This document shows, in pieces, positions 37,000 through 48,724 of a DNA stretch of 64,000 nucleotides. The stretch is taken from the NCBI GenBank assembly GCA_037957365.1, contig JARHVA010004091.1, forward strand, positions 1,092,001-1,156,000, in the 5' to 3' direction. Position numbers and translations under genes: made by a program. The notes below the pieces were generated by a model. That model had not been told where the DNA came from. It searched no databases and worked only from the letters and a program-made list of their open reading frames with translations. Positions within the stretch are counted from its first letter, which is position 1. Each line of letters starts with the position of its first letter. The stretch is from Torreya grandis. Its lineage: Eukaryota; Streptophyta; Pinopsida; Cupressales; Taxaceae.

Positions 37000-39900
37000 C
37001 TTTATGTAGTCATGTGCAACTGCATGGTAATTTTGTTTGTTATTGGGGCACTTTGTCCTTGGTTCCCTTCCATTCGATTGATGTTGTTATTTTTTCTATT
37101 GATATTATTTTTGTTGTGGTTGTTGTTCATACTATTGTTTTTGTTATGTTTTTTATTGCTATGGTCTTCATTTTTGTTGTTATTGATTGACATTTTTATG
37201 CTATCAAAAAAGATTCTGGTAGTTACCCAGGTTTTGATTAGAATTATATGATATATTATCCAATTGGATTTTGCCATTCACCAACATATTATCAATAAGG
37301 TGATTAAAATTCACAAAATGGCATATATAATATCCATGAACATGATGGTATTCAAAGAACTCATGCTCTTTATACTAGCCTAGATACGGTTTACCCTCAG
37401 GATAGTGTTTTGGAATTGACCAACTAATCATATTGGCTACAACTAGTTTATGAAACGCTACTTCAATGGGATCACCAAGGTCAATGAAGACTTGAGGAGT
37501 GGTAATTTTTATTGGAGGAGGGGTTTAAAAAGGAGGGGTTTAAAAAGGTGGTGGTTGTAACATTTGAGGAGTTGGTCTAGGTTGAGGAATAGGTTGCACT
37601 TGATGGATAAGATGCTAATGTGAAGTAAGATGCATTTATGGTATAGGTTGAGCAGATAGTGTGTGTACCATGTTAACATGGTGTGACTCAGTTACTCCAT
37701 TACCAAAAAAATTATTATTGTGGTTGTATGGTTTTTATTTTTCATTATTGTTATCTTGAGTTGGTGTAGATTCTTGCACTTGGACTAGAGTAGGGTTATA
37801 ACTTGGGCCTGCATTTTGGTTTTGGCTCTAATTTTGGTTTAAGGAGGTTAAATTGATAATCCCTTTGTTAATAAGGTTCTTTTAAATCATTAATCCTTTC
37901 TCAATAATCTCTTTGAATGTGTGTGCACACTAAAGCTCTAAATGATAATATATTTCACTGTGTAAATTTTTGGTAAACATAGTGCCAATTTTTTATCTGG
38001 TAAATTATGGGTGAAGTAACTAACAATCACTCTCCATCTATTTAAGTATCTTTCAAATATCACACCAATTTTTTTATTATCCTAAATTAAATATACTAAT
38101 GAAATATAGTGTTTAATATTGTAGGAGAAATGTTACACAAACTTATCTGAGAAATCATCAAAATTAGATACTAATTTTTTGGGTAACTTGAGAAACCATT
38201 CCAAGGCTTGTCTAATTAGAATTTGATGAAATAAAATTAGTAAGTAGATGTCATTATAAGCCACTAGTTGGAAAGTGACAAATAACTCTATTAGATGCAC
38301 CTTAAGATCTCCTTAAGCCTTGTACTTGTCAAATTTTGGTGGTTCATAACCTGGAAGAAATGGTATCTAAATATGCTCCATGTTAAACAAATATGAACAC
38401 ATGTCATCCAATTTCAATTTCTTGGTAAGCTTTCCTATCTAAATGGTGGAAATAATATCCTTAATTTGTTTTAGTTCTTGGGCCAAAAAACTTCATGGTA
38501 TATTTGGTTATAGTTATCACTGGGTGATCAAAGGTGGATTACTTTGACTGGGGTACAATGGAGGTATGGAGTGCTATGAAATGTTGGTTTTATGGGTTAA
38601 TCAACTATGAATATGCATTAACATATTTGGATGTGGCTCTTGATATTGCATACATTGTTGATAAATATTTTGGTTTAGTTTGATATATGGATTTGGGTCT
38701 AAGGGAATTGAGGTTATGATGGAAGGATATGGTTTTATGGAACATACTATGCTTGCTAAGGTTGAGTAGGGACTTAATACTAACTATTCAAACCTATCTT
38801 AATAAACAAAACTTGTTAATGACCAAGGCTCTCTCTTTAAATATGTATCACTTGTTGAGTAAAAAGCAATGGTTGCATAATAGGTACTTGTTAGACATTT
38901 TCAACTCTTTGTTGAATAAACACTTGTTTTGAACTAGATACTTTTTGGGTGTTTTGCATTTGTATTTGATCAATATAAATACATTATTGATTAGATAATG
39001 TGTGTGCTTATTGGGGTATGTTGGTCTATGAGTGTTAAGGTACATTTGACACTACTTGTTGAGGTGGAACTTATGTTGCCACTATCAAAGTGGCATAGTG
39101 TTCTAACTCTATTATGGTGGAAAATTAGATTACACCTATTGCTATTAATATTATTCATCACCTATTGAGGTGAGATAACATTTGTCACTTTTTGTGCCAA
39201 AACATTAGTTGGCACCTGATTAATTATCCCCTATTGTTGAATGCTTGAAGAAGTAGCTAGTGTAAGAGTGGGAGTAACCTAATATGGTTAGGAAGTAGGC
39301 ATTCCTACCCCTGACTATTGTGAACCACTCATGGTATTGGTGAGAGTCACTTATTGTTGATGTTTATTTCATTGTGCATTTACTTCACCTTGGCTTCGAT
39401 TAGAAGATAATTGCATGTTATCTATTGTATTTGGCACATTGTCATGTGTATAAGCCACAATTAATTATTCAATAAATAAGACATTGAACATGTCACCTAC
39501 AAAGTTACTTTGGAAAAATGGGTCTATATTAGGATTATATTGACCTTTAAAATCAAATAGCACTCTTATTGAAGGAGTTAGTTCTATAAGTGGAGCATTT
39601 GATATGGCCATGCCATTGAAATTTTGTGATAGGTTAATATAGGCCTTATATTCTTGTTACATTTGTGAAAATTGGTCCTCCATGGGGACATTTCATTTTT
39701 TAATTATATTTGGGTCTTAGTATGAAATCAACATGACCACTTGAGGATAACTAGTATAAGCATGTTCAATAGTTTGGGTGTAAGGTACATTTATCATCAT
39801 TTTGACTAGACTAGGTATGTTTTCATGGGGAAAGCATTCTAGAAACTTAGCCCCTACCTTGATGAATCTGATTAAAAATTCATCCTTATTTTCAACCAAA

Positions 39901-40197
39901 CGATGATAAAAAATGTATGGGTCATATCTCAACTACATGGTAATGTAGTAAAATTGTTTTTAAACTTGTTCAATGACATATGGCACACTATCTAGATATT
40001 GAGCTATTTATTCTTAATCTTGAGTTAGATAAGGAGGTGTATTAACCAGGTAGTGTGATAATAGATCTTGGATTTGTTATACATATTGAGAAGTGTAAGG
40101 AGGATAGGGATCCATCTCACAAACTACATCATCACCATATGGGTCTTGAATAAAGGTATCGTTTGTGACCATTTTATTGTAATCCAAATTGTGCATG
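37000..40197 (-). pseudogene. gag, Tat-type, decayed
   Basis: A possible start is the Met of MHNLDYNKMVTNDTF near 40197, followed by DPYGDDVVCEMDPYPPYTSQYV. A Gln/Pro/Thr-rich stretch with stops covers 39700-38500. The capsid-like core lies at 38430-37930: FLPGYEPPKFDKYKA, DLKVHLIELFVTFQ, ILIRQALEWFLKL, VSNFDDFSDKF, YNIKHYISLVYL and RYLNRWRVIVSYFTHNLPDKKLA. It matches Tat gag (FxxPKFxKYxGxxDPxxHL...ALxWYxxL...F...YNxxxxxxxxxLxxxxxxxxESFxEYxxRWRxxAxxxxPxLxExEM). A worn zinc knuckle follows near 37250-37390: EYHHVHGYYICHFVNFNHLID, like CEFHxxxGHxTExCxxLkxxIe. A Gln/Asn-rich tail ends near 37000. Gag packages element RNA in cytoplasmic particles. Confidence 0.85.
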
Positions 40198-40526
40198 GTT
40201 ACACTATGTGTATAGTGAGGCATATCCAAATACATGACTAACATCTCACAAAGAAAAGATATAGAGATCTAAAAAATCTTATAACATGATCTAAATGGTA
40301 AATGGTCTAAACTTGGTATGTATATAAACCTGGTCTAAATTTTTCCTAGGAATGGAGTTGTTCTCCAAAATTGTTAATGGAAAATTTGGTCTAAAATGTC
40401 CTCAAGGTCTAGCATCTAATGTCTTGCACACAAAGGATCAAGTGAAAGATGAATCTAAATGCTAATATTAGTAAAAGTGTTTTAAAAAATTATGTATAAA
40501 AATAGAAAATGTTTCTATATATTTGG

Positions 40527-40800
40527 GAATGAGGCACAAATCTAGGCTCAAAAGGTACAAACAGGCTTTAAAAACTATGGAAAATTCTAGGTCTTCGGAA
40601 ACAAGGCATAAAGCTAGACTTGAAAACACACTTGGTCAACTAATACTAAAAGGAAAATGGTAGGTATTTGTAAGAATATAAAAAAACTAGACCTAAAACA
40701 AACTTGGTTTGAAATGAAAGGCAAATGCTAGGTCTTGGGAAACATGACACAAAGCTAGACTTGAAACAAACTAGTTCTAGGGGAAAATGACAAGGTAATT
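40527..40800. repeat. ~70-bp tandem array, four units
   Basis: Units begin TTGGGAATGAGGCACAAA, TTCGGAAACAAGGCATAAA, TTTGTAAGAATATAAAAAAA and TTGGGAAACATGACACAAA, at about 40527, 40595, 40667 and 40735. Each has GCTAGACTTGAAAC or a close form. Confidence 0.7.
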
Positions 40801-41484
40801 AATGTAACAATTTGAAACACTTAGACTCAAACTAGGCACATGGATTCAAACACAAACTTGACCATTGGTAAAGGGCTTTGGACCTTAGGCATATTCCTAC
40901 AACTAATTGAGAAAACTCAATCTCAAGTAAGAGAAAAATAAGCATGATGAGTAAAGCATTCAAGCCCAAGTGATAAGTAAGACTCAAATGTAAACTAACT
41001 GCACTTAAGGTTATACTTGAAAAGAGAGTTTAAAACTTAGTTATAACCAAAAAAATAGACATGAGGCACATGGAAAATAGAACAGTTCCTAAAAATAGGC
41101 ACAAATATATTTTAAAGCAAGCAACGAATTAGTCTAAGTTGTACAATTTAAAAGTAAGAGGTAAATACCTGAACTAAAATTAAGAAAGGCTTACACATAA
41201 ACCACTCAATGTTTAAATATAAAATTCATATTACCAATTAAGAACTTGGTTTATCAAATTTAAAACATTCTAAACTGAAATGGATGGTATAACAATACCA
41301 ATTATAGACTTAAAAACATATATGGTTTTAAACTAGATTTGATACAAGACAAAGTTTTGAAATAATATGAGCATCGTAATGATGTTATTTTGCTCAAAAG
41401 GTATGAGAATGGTTTTTTTTTCAAAAATATATGGAAAAAACTTGGGACAAAATGGGCAGCATAATGATGCCCCTTTTAAATAAG

Positions 41485-41698
<214 letters not shown>

Positions 41699-42999
41699 AA
41701 GTTTTGAAAATGACTAGGGAAAAGTGTGGTATCAAAATGGGTATAATAACACCTATTTTAGGCTAAATGGGGTGTAAAAACATGTGATTGAATAATGACT
41801 TGTTTCGATGTGTTTTTTATTTAAAAAAATAGTTTTAGACTCAAAATAATGCAAGTAAAAGAAATAGACACAAAAACACCTAAGTTTATCATCCTATCCC
41901 TAAAGATTGACAAAGTCATTTGTATTGTCAAAATTTATTAATATACTCCTTGAGAGGAAATAATTTTTTAATCTAATAAATTTAGATACACATGAAAATT
42001 AGAGTTTTTTAGGCTACATCTTCTCTCAATTTGTACAACGGCAAGGAACTTTGGGCTACTCACCCTGCATTGACAATATTTCCATGACAAGTGGGGTTTG
42101 TATAAAAACTACAACTATTTTGCATTATAGATGGTCCTAATTATGGTTAAAAATAAATATTAAATCACATCATTTGGATCCAAGTTAATAGGCTTGTTGT
42201 AAAAAGGTCTTATCCTTTTTACAATCACTACATCTATCTGATTGCTTAGTGTAGTGTAATGTCTGAATTAGGCCAATATTATGAGGCAAATATCACTAAT
42301 GGAGTTATTTTATCCACTCAAAATAAAATCTTAGTGAGTCAACCTAAATTTATATACCCCACATTGGAGTGGGGTTATAATGATATCAGGAGATGAAATA
42401 TCATGTCAATAATCCCCTAAATAACTCACAAAGAGGTGATGAACTCTCACCCATAAGCCAAGATGTAAGAAAGGAATACATAAAACTATAAGGACTTTAA
42501 AGGTAGTTTTTTGAATCACCCAAGTTATTCGAACTTGGGGAGAACACAGATGAATTTCCTTCTATGATTGGACTAAGTGACAAGGTAATGAATGAAGTGC
42601 TTTTGGTCACCTGAGTTCCCTAGAGGGGATGGGGGATAACATATGACCTAAGTCAAATTTGTAGAAACACATAATAAATAAAAAGCAATAAACAAAAACA
42701 AAAGCTCTTAGGATCACTTAGTCTAAAATTGCTGTTATTTTTAAATCACTAAGTGAAGTGTGAAATAAAATTTATCCCCTTGGCTTTGTTTGCATTTGTA
42801 TAGTTTTAAAAATAAATAAAATTATTAGATGATTTTTATGCACCAAAAGTAAGTGTGAATGAAATTATGAAGTGATAAAAACCTACTTTCTTGGCCTTGG
42901 GTTGTGAAAAAATTATTAAGGATTTTTCTTGTTTCTTGGCAAAAAGATTTAATTATCAAGAAAACTTGGATTTTATGCTTTTGGGTTTTCTTTTGTTTT

Positions 43000-43560
43000 T
43001 CACATAGTGAAATACTACCTATTACAGTACAAAACTAATTATCTACAAAACTGCATACTACAACTATTAGTTTAAAATCACACTTTACCAAGTAAAATAG
43101 ACTCTGTTAATGCAAAACATCACTTTACTAGTTCAATACCAACTTTTATGAGTGCAAAATTGCACTTACCCTACAAAACCACATCTATTAGTGGAAGAAT
43201 GTATTTACTAGGTGTAATAATGACTATGACATGCAAAATTGACTTTTTTGAGCAAGTGAAATACCAATGTTTAAAATTTTAAAAATGCACTTACTAGTTT
43301 TAAAACTACATCTTATAGATGAAATATAATTTATAAATGTAAAACCGCACTTTGTAAATGCAAAATCAATTATTAAGAATGCAATGCTGACTTAAACCAT
43401 TGAAATATTGCATTTACCAAGGGAAAACAAAATATATAATGAAAAACTACATTTACTAGTTCAAAACCATACTTATCAGTGTAATACAACACTTATAATA
43501 CCACATTTCTGTAGTGCAATATCTCATGTCACAAGTGCAAAATTGCATGTCTCTATGTCT
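43000..43560. repeat. ~20-nt periodic array in inner leader
   Basis: Many decayed units of the form CAAAAT(T)GCACTTACTAGTG: for example 43097, 43155, 43178, 43242, 43342, 43361 and 43538. The array ends about 130 bases from the 5' LTR. Confidence 0.7.
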
Positions 43561-43663
43561 CAGTTGAGAGAATTATTTCTTAATTTTTTTGTCATAAAAT
43601 CAAAAATTTAGGATGAAAATTGCTAGCAAAAGGTTCTAAAAGGCCATATGAAGAGCTTTGTGG

Positions 43664-43691
43664 GGTGTGTGTACCATCGAGTATACCATTA
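43664..43691 (-). other. Candidate primer-binding site, inner element
   Basis: On the minus strand the LTR's CA is followed by TAA and TGGTATACTCGATGGTACAC, then ACACCCCAC. The outer element has TGG, a different middle, GGTGGGACTACACACCCC at the same place. The shared TGG, (A/G)TGG and ACACCCC suggest a decayed site related to the Tat TGGCGCCCACCGTGGGGC type, but this is not firm. Confidence 0.35.
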
Positions 43692-44662
43692 TGTGATCAA
43701 TATGAATCTAAGAGGGCTTATCAGTATGGTATTAATATGAAAGAAATCAAATAAAACAAACTAATAAAATCTTAAAACTCTATCCTAAACACTCAAAGAG
43801 CTAGTGAAAAATATAAGTAAGTAACAAATGAAAGAAAAACAAGCAGGTTTACCTTCCATTAGATGAAGTGTTGAATGTTGGAAATGGATTGATGTGATAA
43901 ATAATTATTTAGCAATAGATATCCTTGCACCACCTCTCCTTTTCACCTTGGTAATGTTGAGTTTGAATTTAGATTTGGCTTGGCTTGGTTTAGTAAATAG
44001 GTATGATAACTCTATAACTAGAGAAAATTTTCATGCATTTTTCCATGATAACTTTACATCAAAAGAGTTGATTTATCAATTGGTGAGGCCTTGTATTTAT
44101 ACCTTCTCAAACTAATTCTAACCCAAGTGTAATTAGCTTATAATTAACAATGGTTGAGTTTTAACTAGCCCTAGTCAAGTTAATGAGGGGAAACATAATT
44201 AATATTTGGGATAGAGATCCCATTTACTAAGCATGGCTCTCCATTGTTGAATTTAAGGAAGTTAGGGAGATATTTTCTATTCCTTGACTTTGTTGATGAT
44301 GACATCATCATGGCCTCATTTTTATTGAATTTTAATTTTTACAAAATTTATTCTCACTAATTTCACATGGAGATTCCACTTAATCATTTAATTTTATTTG
44401 ATTAGTTAATTAATTTTGCTTAACATTTTAACACTTTAAAAATTATTCATGTGCCCTACTTAATGGGTCCAAAGGCCAAACTATCAATCTGCTAGGTCAC
44501 AAGTTAAATGGAGATGAATCCATGAGAGATTACTATTGTGTATATGGTAATACCTTAAATAAGGAAGCCTCAACATGATTCTTATCACTAACATTAGATG
44601 TACATATAAATCAATCTGAAGTTTGGTTGGAAGCCATTTATGTCTAAAATGGGGTGTCTACA
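43692..44662 (-). mobile_element. Inner element, 5' LTR
   Basis: 971 bp, TGTGATCAATATG...GGGGTGTCTACA. It aligns with 21322-22355, and has clean TG...CA ends and AGTCT directly outside. Confidence 0.92.
44094..44103 (-). promoter_or_regulatory. TATA box, inner 5' LTR
   Basis: The minus strand reads GGTATAAATA, then CAAGGCC. The 3' LTR has ATATATAAGTACAAGGC in the same place (about 21740). This gives about 370 bp of R-U5 down to 43692 and about 560 bp of U3. Confidence 0.65.
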
Positions 44663-44667
44663 AGTCT
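44663..44667. repeat. Target site duplication AGTCT, right copy
   Basis: Exact match to 21317-21321, directly after the inner element's terminal CA (44661-44662). Confidence 0.93.
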
Positions 44668-44711
44668 GATGTCGACTTAGACATAGAAGTGGCCAAAAAT
44701 GAGTGTCTACA
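44668..44711 (-). mobile_element. Outer element, severed 44-bp end of 5' LTR
   Basis: GATGTCGACTTAGACATAG, AAGTGGCCAAAAATGAGTG, TCTACA. It matches the end of the other outer LTR at 13615-13657 (GATGTCCATTTAGACACA, AAAGTGGCCACAAAGGAGTG, TCTACA). Confidence 0.92.
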
Positions 44712-45425
44712 AGTGTGTTTATTTTAATTGAAGTTAATTACAACATTAAATTAGTAAAATTTGGGTGTTTATAGTCTATTGGACTAGGGTTTAGTCCATA
44801 CACACATTATGAATAGGTCATCATGATGTTTTAGATCATAGTGTATATTGTCAAGTGAAATATAAAAATCAAGTTTTTAAATATATGTACATAATATCCA
44901 TATATTAATCATCCATTTTCAATTCCAATCATCTTATTTAGCTTTGACCCAATCAATTTCAAATAATATTTTCTCATCACATTATTTATTTTTTGGGAGA
45001 AATACATCATCTTGAGGTCCATTTAGACTATGTAAGCAACACTCAGTTAAATGGAGTTTGTATGGTTAGCTTAGTCATTATTATTACCATTCCAATCATT
45101 TTATTTCATTCAATTTCCATTTCCATTCTTATTATTTTTTTCCATTATTTTTTCCAAATTAATTATCCATGTCTAATCACATCATTATTGCATCACTTGG
45201 AGAATCCTTATGTGCTCAATTTTTTGTGGATTTTTCATTCTTTATAAAGTTTTTATACCATAATTACGTACTTCAATGTCAACATATCTTCTTGTCATCC
45301 ATAGTTCATCCATCAGCATTATCATCTCATCCTTAATCCATGAAATAAGTTAAGCCCTTAATATATTATTATAAATCAATTAATTAGTCAATCAATTAGT
45401 AAATAAATAATCCATCCAATCCAAA
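44712..45425 (+). mobile_element. Inverted fragment of a related element's 3' region
   Basis: The plus strand at 44785-44870 (AGTCCATACACACATTATG, AATAGGTCATCATGATGTTTTA) matches the reverse complement of 23150-23240 in the inner element's 3' region. A plus-strand copy of the hairpin motif follows at 44995-45047. The rest is pyrimidine-rich and decayed. The outer element therefore seems to have landed in, or next to, an older copy lying in the opposite direction. No LTR edge is visible. Confidence 0.6.
44995..45047 (+). repeat. Dispersed hairpin motif, copy 8 (plus strand)
   Basis: The only copy on the plus strand: GGAGAAATACATCATCT, TGAGGTCCATTTAGACTA, TGTAAGCAACACTCAG. In frame it reads GEIHHLEVHLDYVSNTQL, close to the frames of the minus-strand copies. 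Confidence 0.75.
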
Positions 45426-46391
45426 TGTTTCTATTTAATTTTCACTTTTTCTTAAATGTGAAAAGAAGAAACTAGTTACGAAGGGTGTGGAAGAGTACCT
45501 ATTGAATGCGAGTTCATTGAATCCAAGTGATTGTGGAGATCTCCTCTTTGGCTTGGTAGGATGACGTAAAAATAAGAAAACACTACAACAAAACTTGTGT
45601 GTTAGATGACTAGTTGGTTGGATTGACTAGCATGAGCTATATCCTAGAAGTGAAAGCTTTCTAAGTGGTTGTCAATCCACCTAATTTAAAACACTTAGGT
45701 TGGAATGATAAAATAATTATTATTGCATTAAATTACAAAAAACTGAAATTAAGACCTACAAACAATTGAATTTAATACAATAAAATTAAATGCTTTGCTA
45801 AACATAACTAAAATAAAGTAATAGTTTGATTAATACAAGTGCTAAAAATTATCTAAAACAAAGTTATGGTTTTGGTTTGGTAATTTGACAAGGGTCAAAA
45901 ATATAGTTGGGTTTGGGTTAGTATATTATTGAGATATTAAAAAGGTAAAGGGTAAATGGTTGAAAAGATAAGTATTCAAGATGGAAAAAGGGGTAAATGG
46001 GCAAAGTGCTAAAGATGGCAAATGGGCAAAAGGTAAATGGATAAAGATGGAAAATAGGTAAAAGTGGAAACAACAAAAAAGAGGTAAATGAGTTATGATT
46101 TATAGGTCAAGAAAGAAAGGGCCAAAGGATGGGGTTTAGAAGTCAAGAGAGAAGAGGTCAAAGGGAAGGGAGGAAATAAATTAAAATTTCAAAATAACAA
46201 GGTTACCATCCAAGCTTGAAGAAGAATGGTTATTGATAGTTGATGAAGACTTAAAGTAATTTTAGTAGAATTATATTGCTTGAGATCCTTCTCTTCAATA
46301 TTATGACCTCCTTGATGATGCCTCCAAACTTGAAGGATAAAATGATACAACCAAATACTCACTTACCACTCTCCTTTGGGTGAAGGAGAGG

Positions 46392-46404
46392 GGGTATTTA
46401 TAGC
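46392..46404 (-). promoter_or_regulatory. TATA box, giant LTR left copy
   Basis: The minus strand reads GCTATAAATACCC, followed by CCTCTCCTTCACC. It is identical in the right copy at 57691-57703. Confidence 0.7.
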
Positions 46405-47005
46405 ATTTATTGTCAAGAACCATGCCAAAAGAGGAATAGTATAAGTATGGCACCATTTTTCAAGTGGGATGATAAATGACAAATGGGGTAAAGGTAGTGG
46501 GATTCCCACCTTATTGGTTTGTCTCACACCTTGCATATGAGTCCAATTTGGATTGAGAATCATGCACATGGGCTCAAATAAGGTCAAAGGACTTTTCACC
46601 AAGATAATTTGTCTTTTGGCTAGGTTCCCCATGAAATTTGGCACCATTATCCTTATGGGTGCATGAGTGGTCATGAAAGACAAAGAGGTGAGATTCCCAC
46701 TTAGATCATAGGTCTCCCACTTAGTTGGTTGGTCTTCCAACTTGATAAAGAGTCCAAAATGGAGAGGGAATCATGCACATGGGCTCATATGAGGCCAAAG
46801 GACTTTTCACCACCTTCTCTCATCTTTTCCTAAGTACTTAAGAATATTCCCCATGAATTTTGGTACCATTTTCCAAGTGGGATGAGGTTACATTCAAAAT
46901 ACTTCTAAGGGGGACCCTTGTGGTGCTTAATGATGTCATTAGGTACCTTGGATGAGGGTCCCAAGTGGGGTATGATGTCCCACTTCAAGCCACCTCATTT
47001 TCAAG

Positions 47006-47212
47006 CCATGTCACTTGCCAAATCACTTGTTACATCACCTCCCATGTCACTTGCCATGTCACATGCCATGTCACTTGCCATGTCATCGTGAATAGTGACC
47101 ATGGGTCCGATAATGAATAGTGATAGTGAATAGTAATTTTGTATACTATTTTAAATAGTACTTTTGAATAGTGATTTTTGAATAGTGATGGGAGAATAGT
47201 GACTTTCTTAGG
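47006..47212. repeat. CATGTCAC and GAATAGTGA arrays in U3
   Basis: At 47006-47086 a ~10/20-bp repeat of CATGTCACTTGC occurs about five times. At 47089-47212 the word GAATAGTGA or GAATAGTAA occurs six times. Both lie 600-800 bp upstream of the TATA box in the sense direction, a place where enhancer-like repeats would act. The right copy has them at 58341-58470. Confidence 0.75.
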
Positions 47213-47957
47213 TTAAGAAGGCTTAGGTGGTCTTTGGGGGGCTTTTGAGGCATTCATACATTTAGAACTGTATGTGTACAATTTTCTAGTGTCTACATTT
47301 TGCCCCTTTTTGCTATGAAGTTTTGAATAATTAAGCTATAAAATAAAAATAAAATACTTGGTCAGAGGTCAGGATGTCTTAAGTATGGGAGAATGTGTTC
47401 CCCACCAAACTAGAAGTTGATGAGGGAAATAAGAATTAGGTATGGGTTTGATAAGTAGTGGGTGGTGAGTTACTAGGGTAGTGCAAAAAGGGTTGGGCAT
47501 TTGATATGCAAACATGTGTCAAAAATGTGATTAAGTGTGATAGCCAAGATAATAAATTAAAAAAATTGCCAGTGTTGGTAAAATAAGGGTAAAATTCTAA
47601 GAAAAAATTGACCAATGTACCACATGATCGTAACTATGGCTGGGTACACTTGTTAGCCTCTTATACAAGTGTAATGTTTTGATAGGTATATAAATTGAAA
47701 ATTAATCCCTTGAAAACACAAATAGTCAGGTCATAAAAAGGGGTGGTTCAAATTTGAATGTTTGATAAGGCAAAAATGGTTAGTGTGGTCAAAAGGACCA
47801 AAGTGAATATATCACAAAATATGTGAATATATTGGGTCAAAAATGCCCCACATCATAGTGGACATGATCAAATGTTTGGGTGGATGGTTGAATTTGGTCT
47901 ACAAGTATTTTTTGTAGGGGGTGGCAAAAATGACTCAATGTGCACTAGGTAAGTGGA

Positions 47958-48022
47958 CATTTCCTACATAGTTTCATGGATATGATCTCCAACAAAAACT
48001 TTAGGCCAAATGTAATTCTACC
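47958..48022 (-). repeat. Dispersed hairpin motif, copy 9 (giant LTR)
   Basis: Long variant on the minus strand: GGTAGAATTACATTTGGCC, then TGGAGATCATATCCATGAAA, then CTATGTAGGAA. Like the copy at 23841 it contains an ATCCATG palindrome insert. Confidence 0.7.
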
Positions 48023-48724
48023 ATGGTGTTCAAATTAGTTGCCCTAATTTGAGGTACCACACAATTTGGTTTGGGTTTTGGTGAAGGTAAGGTGAGGTTT
48101 CATGGTGTAGATTGGTAAACAGTCATAATACCAATCCTACATGCATTAGGAGGATAAGACATAGACTGGTAAGGTAGGATAAATAAGAGGTGAACTCAAT
48201 ATAAATCACACCAAATGCCCTTTAATGGAGAAAATTAAAAGAAGATGTTCCTTCATGAGGAGGTTGCACCTTTTAAAACTGTGTAAAGGTGTAGGCATAA
48301 TGATAGTGGTTATTGATATGAGCCAAATTTTAGGATAAGGGTTACTATCAAGATCTACCAAATCATGATGTCAAAAGGATGTTGTTGATATGAGTTAAGT
48401 TTTATTAGTTATAGGGGAAAAAGGGCTTCTAAAGATTTTATTTGAAGGCTTTGTAAATTTTTGTGGATAAAAAATTAGTAAAATGCACCTTATTCAAGAG
48501 TGACATAATTAGGGTATGGTGAAAGGTTTCCATGTCTGTATCCTCTACCCTACGATATCAGGACCAAAAACATGGGGGTTCTAGTAGGTGGAAAAGGAGA
48601 CTACCAAATGGTTGTCTGATTGGTTTGGTAGAAATGGTGGATGAGATTACCTAAGATGTAATTAGATGATTTATTTAACTATGAAAAAGGAATTTATAGC
48701 CACAAATAAGTAGGTTCAAGCAAT

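Noticed and set aside
37012..37251. Leu/Phe-rich plus-strand open frame resembling a membrane protein
   Set aside because: It is the antisense of the Asn/Gln-rich gag tail; CAA/AAC repeats read backwards give Leu/Val/Phe codons.
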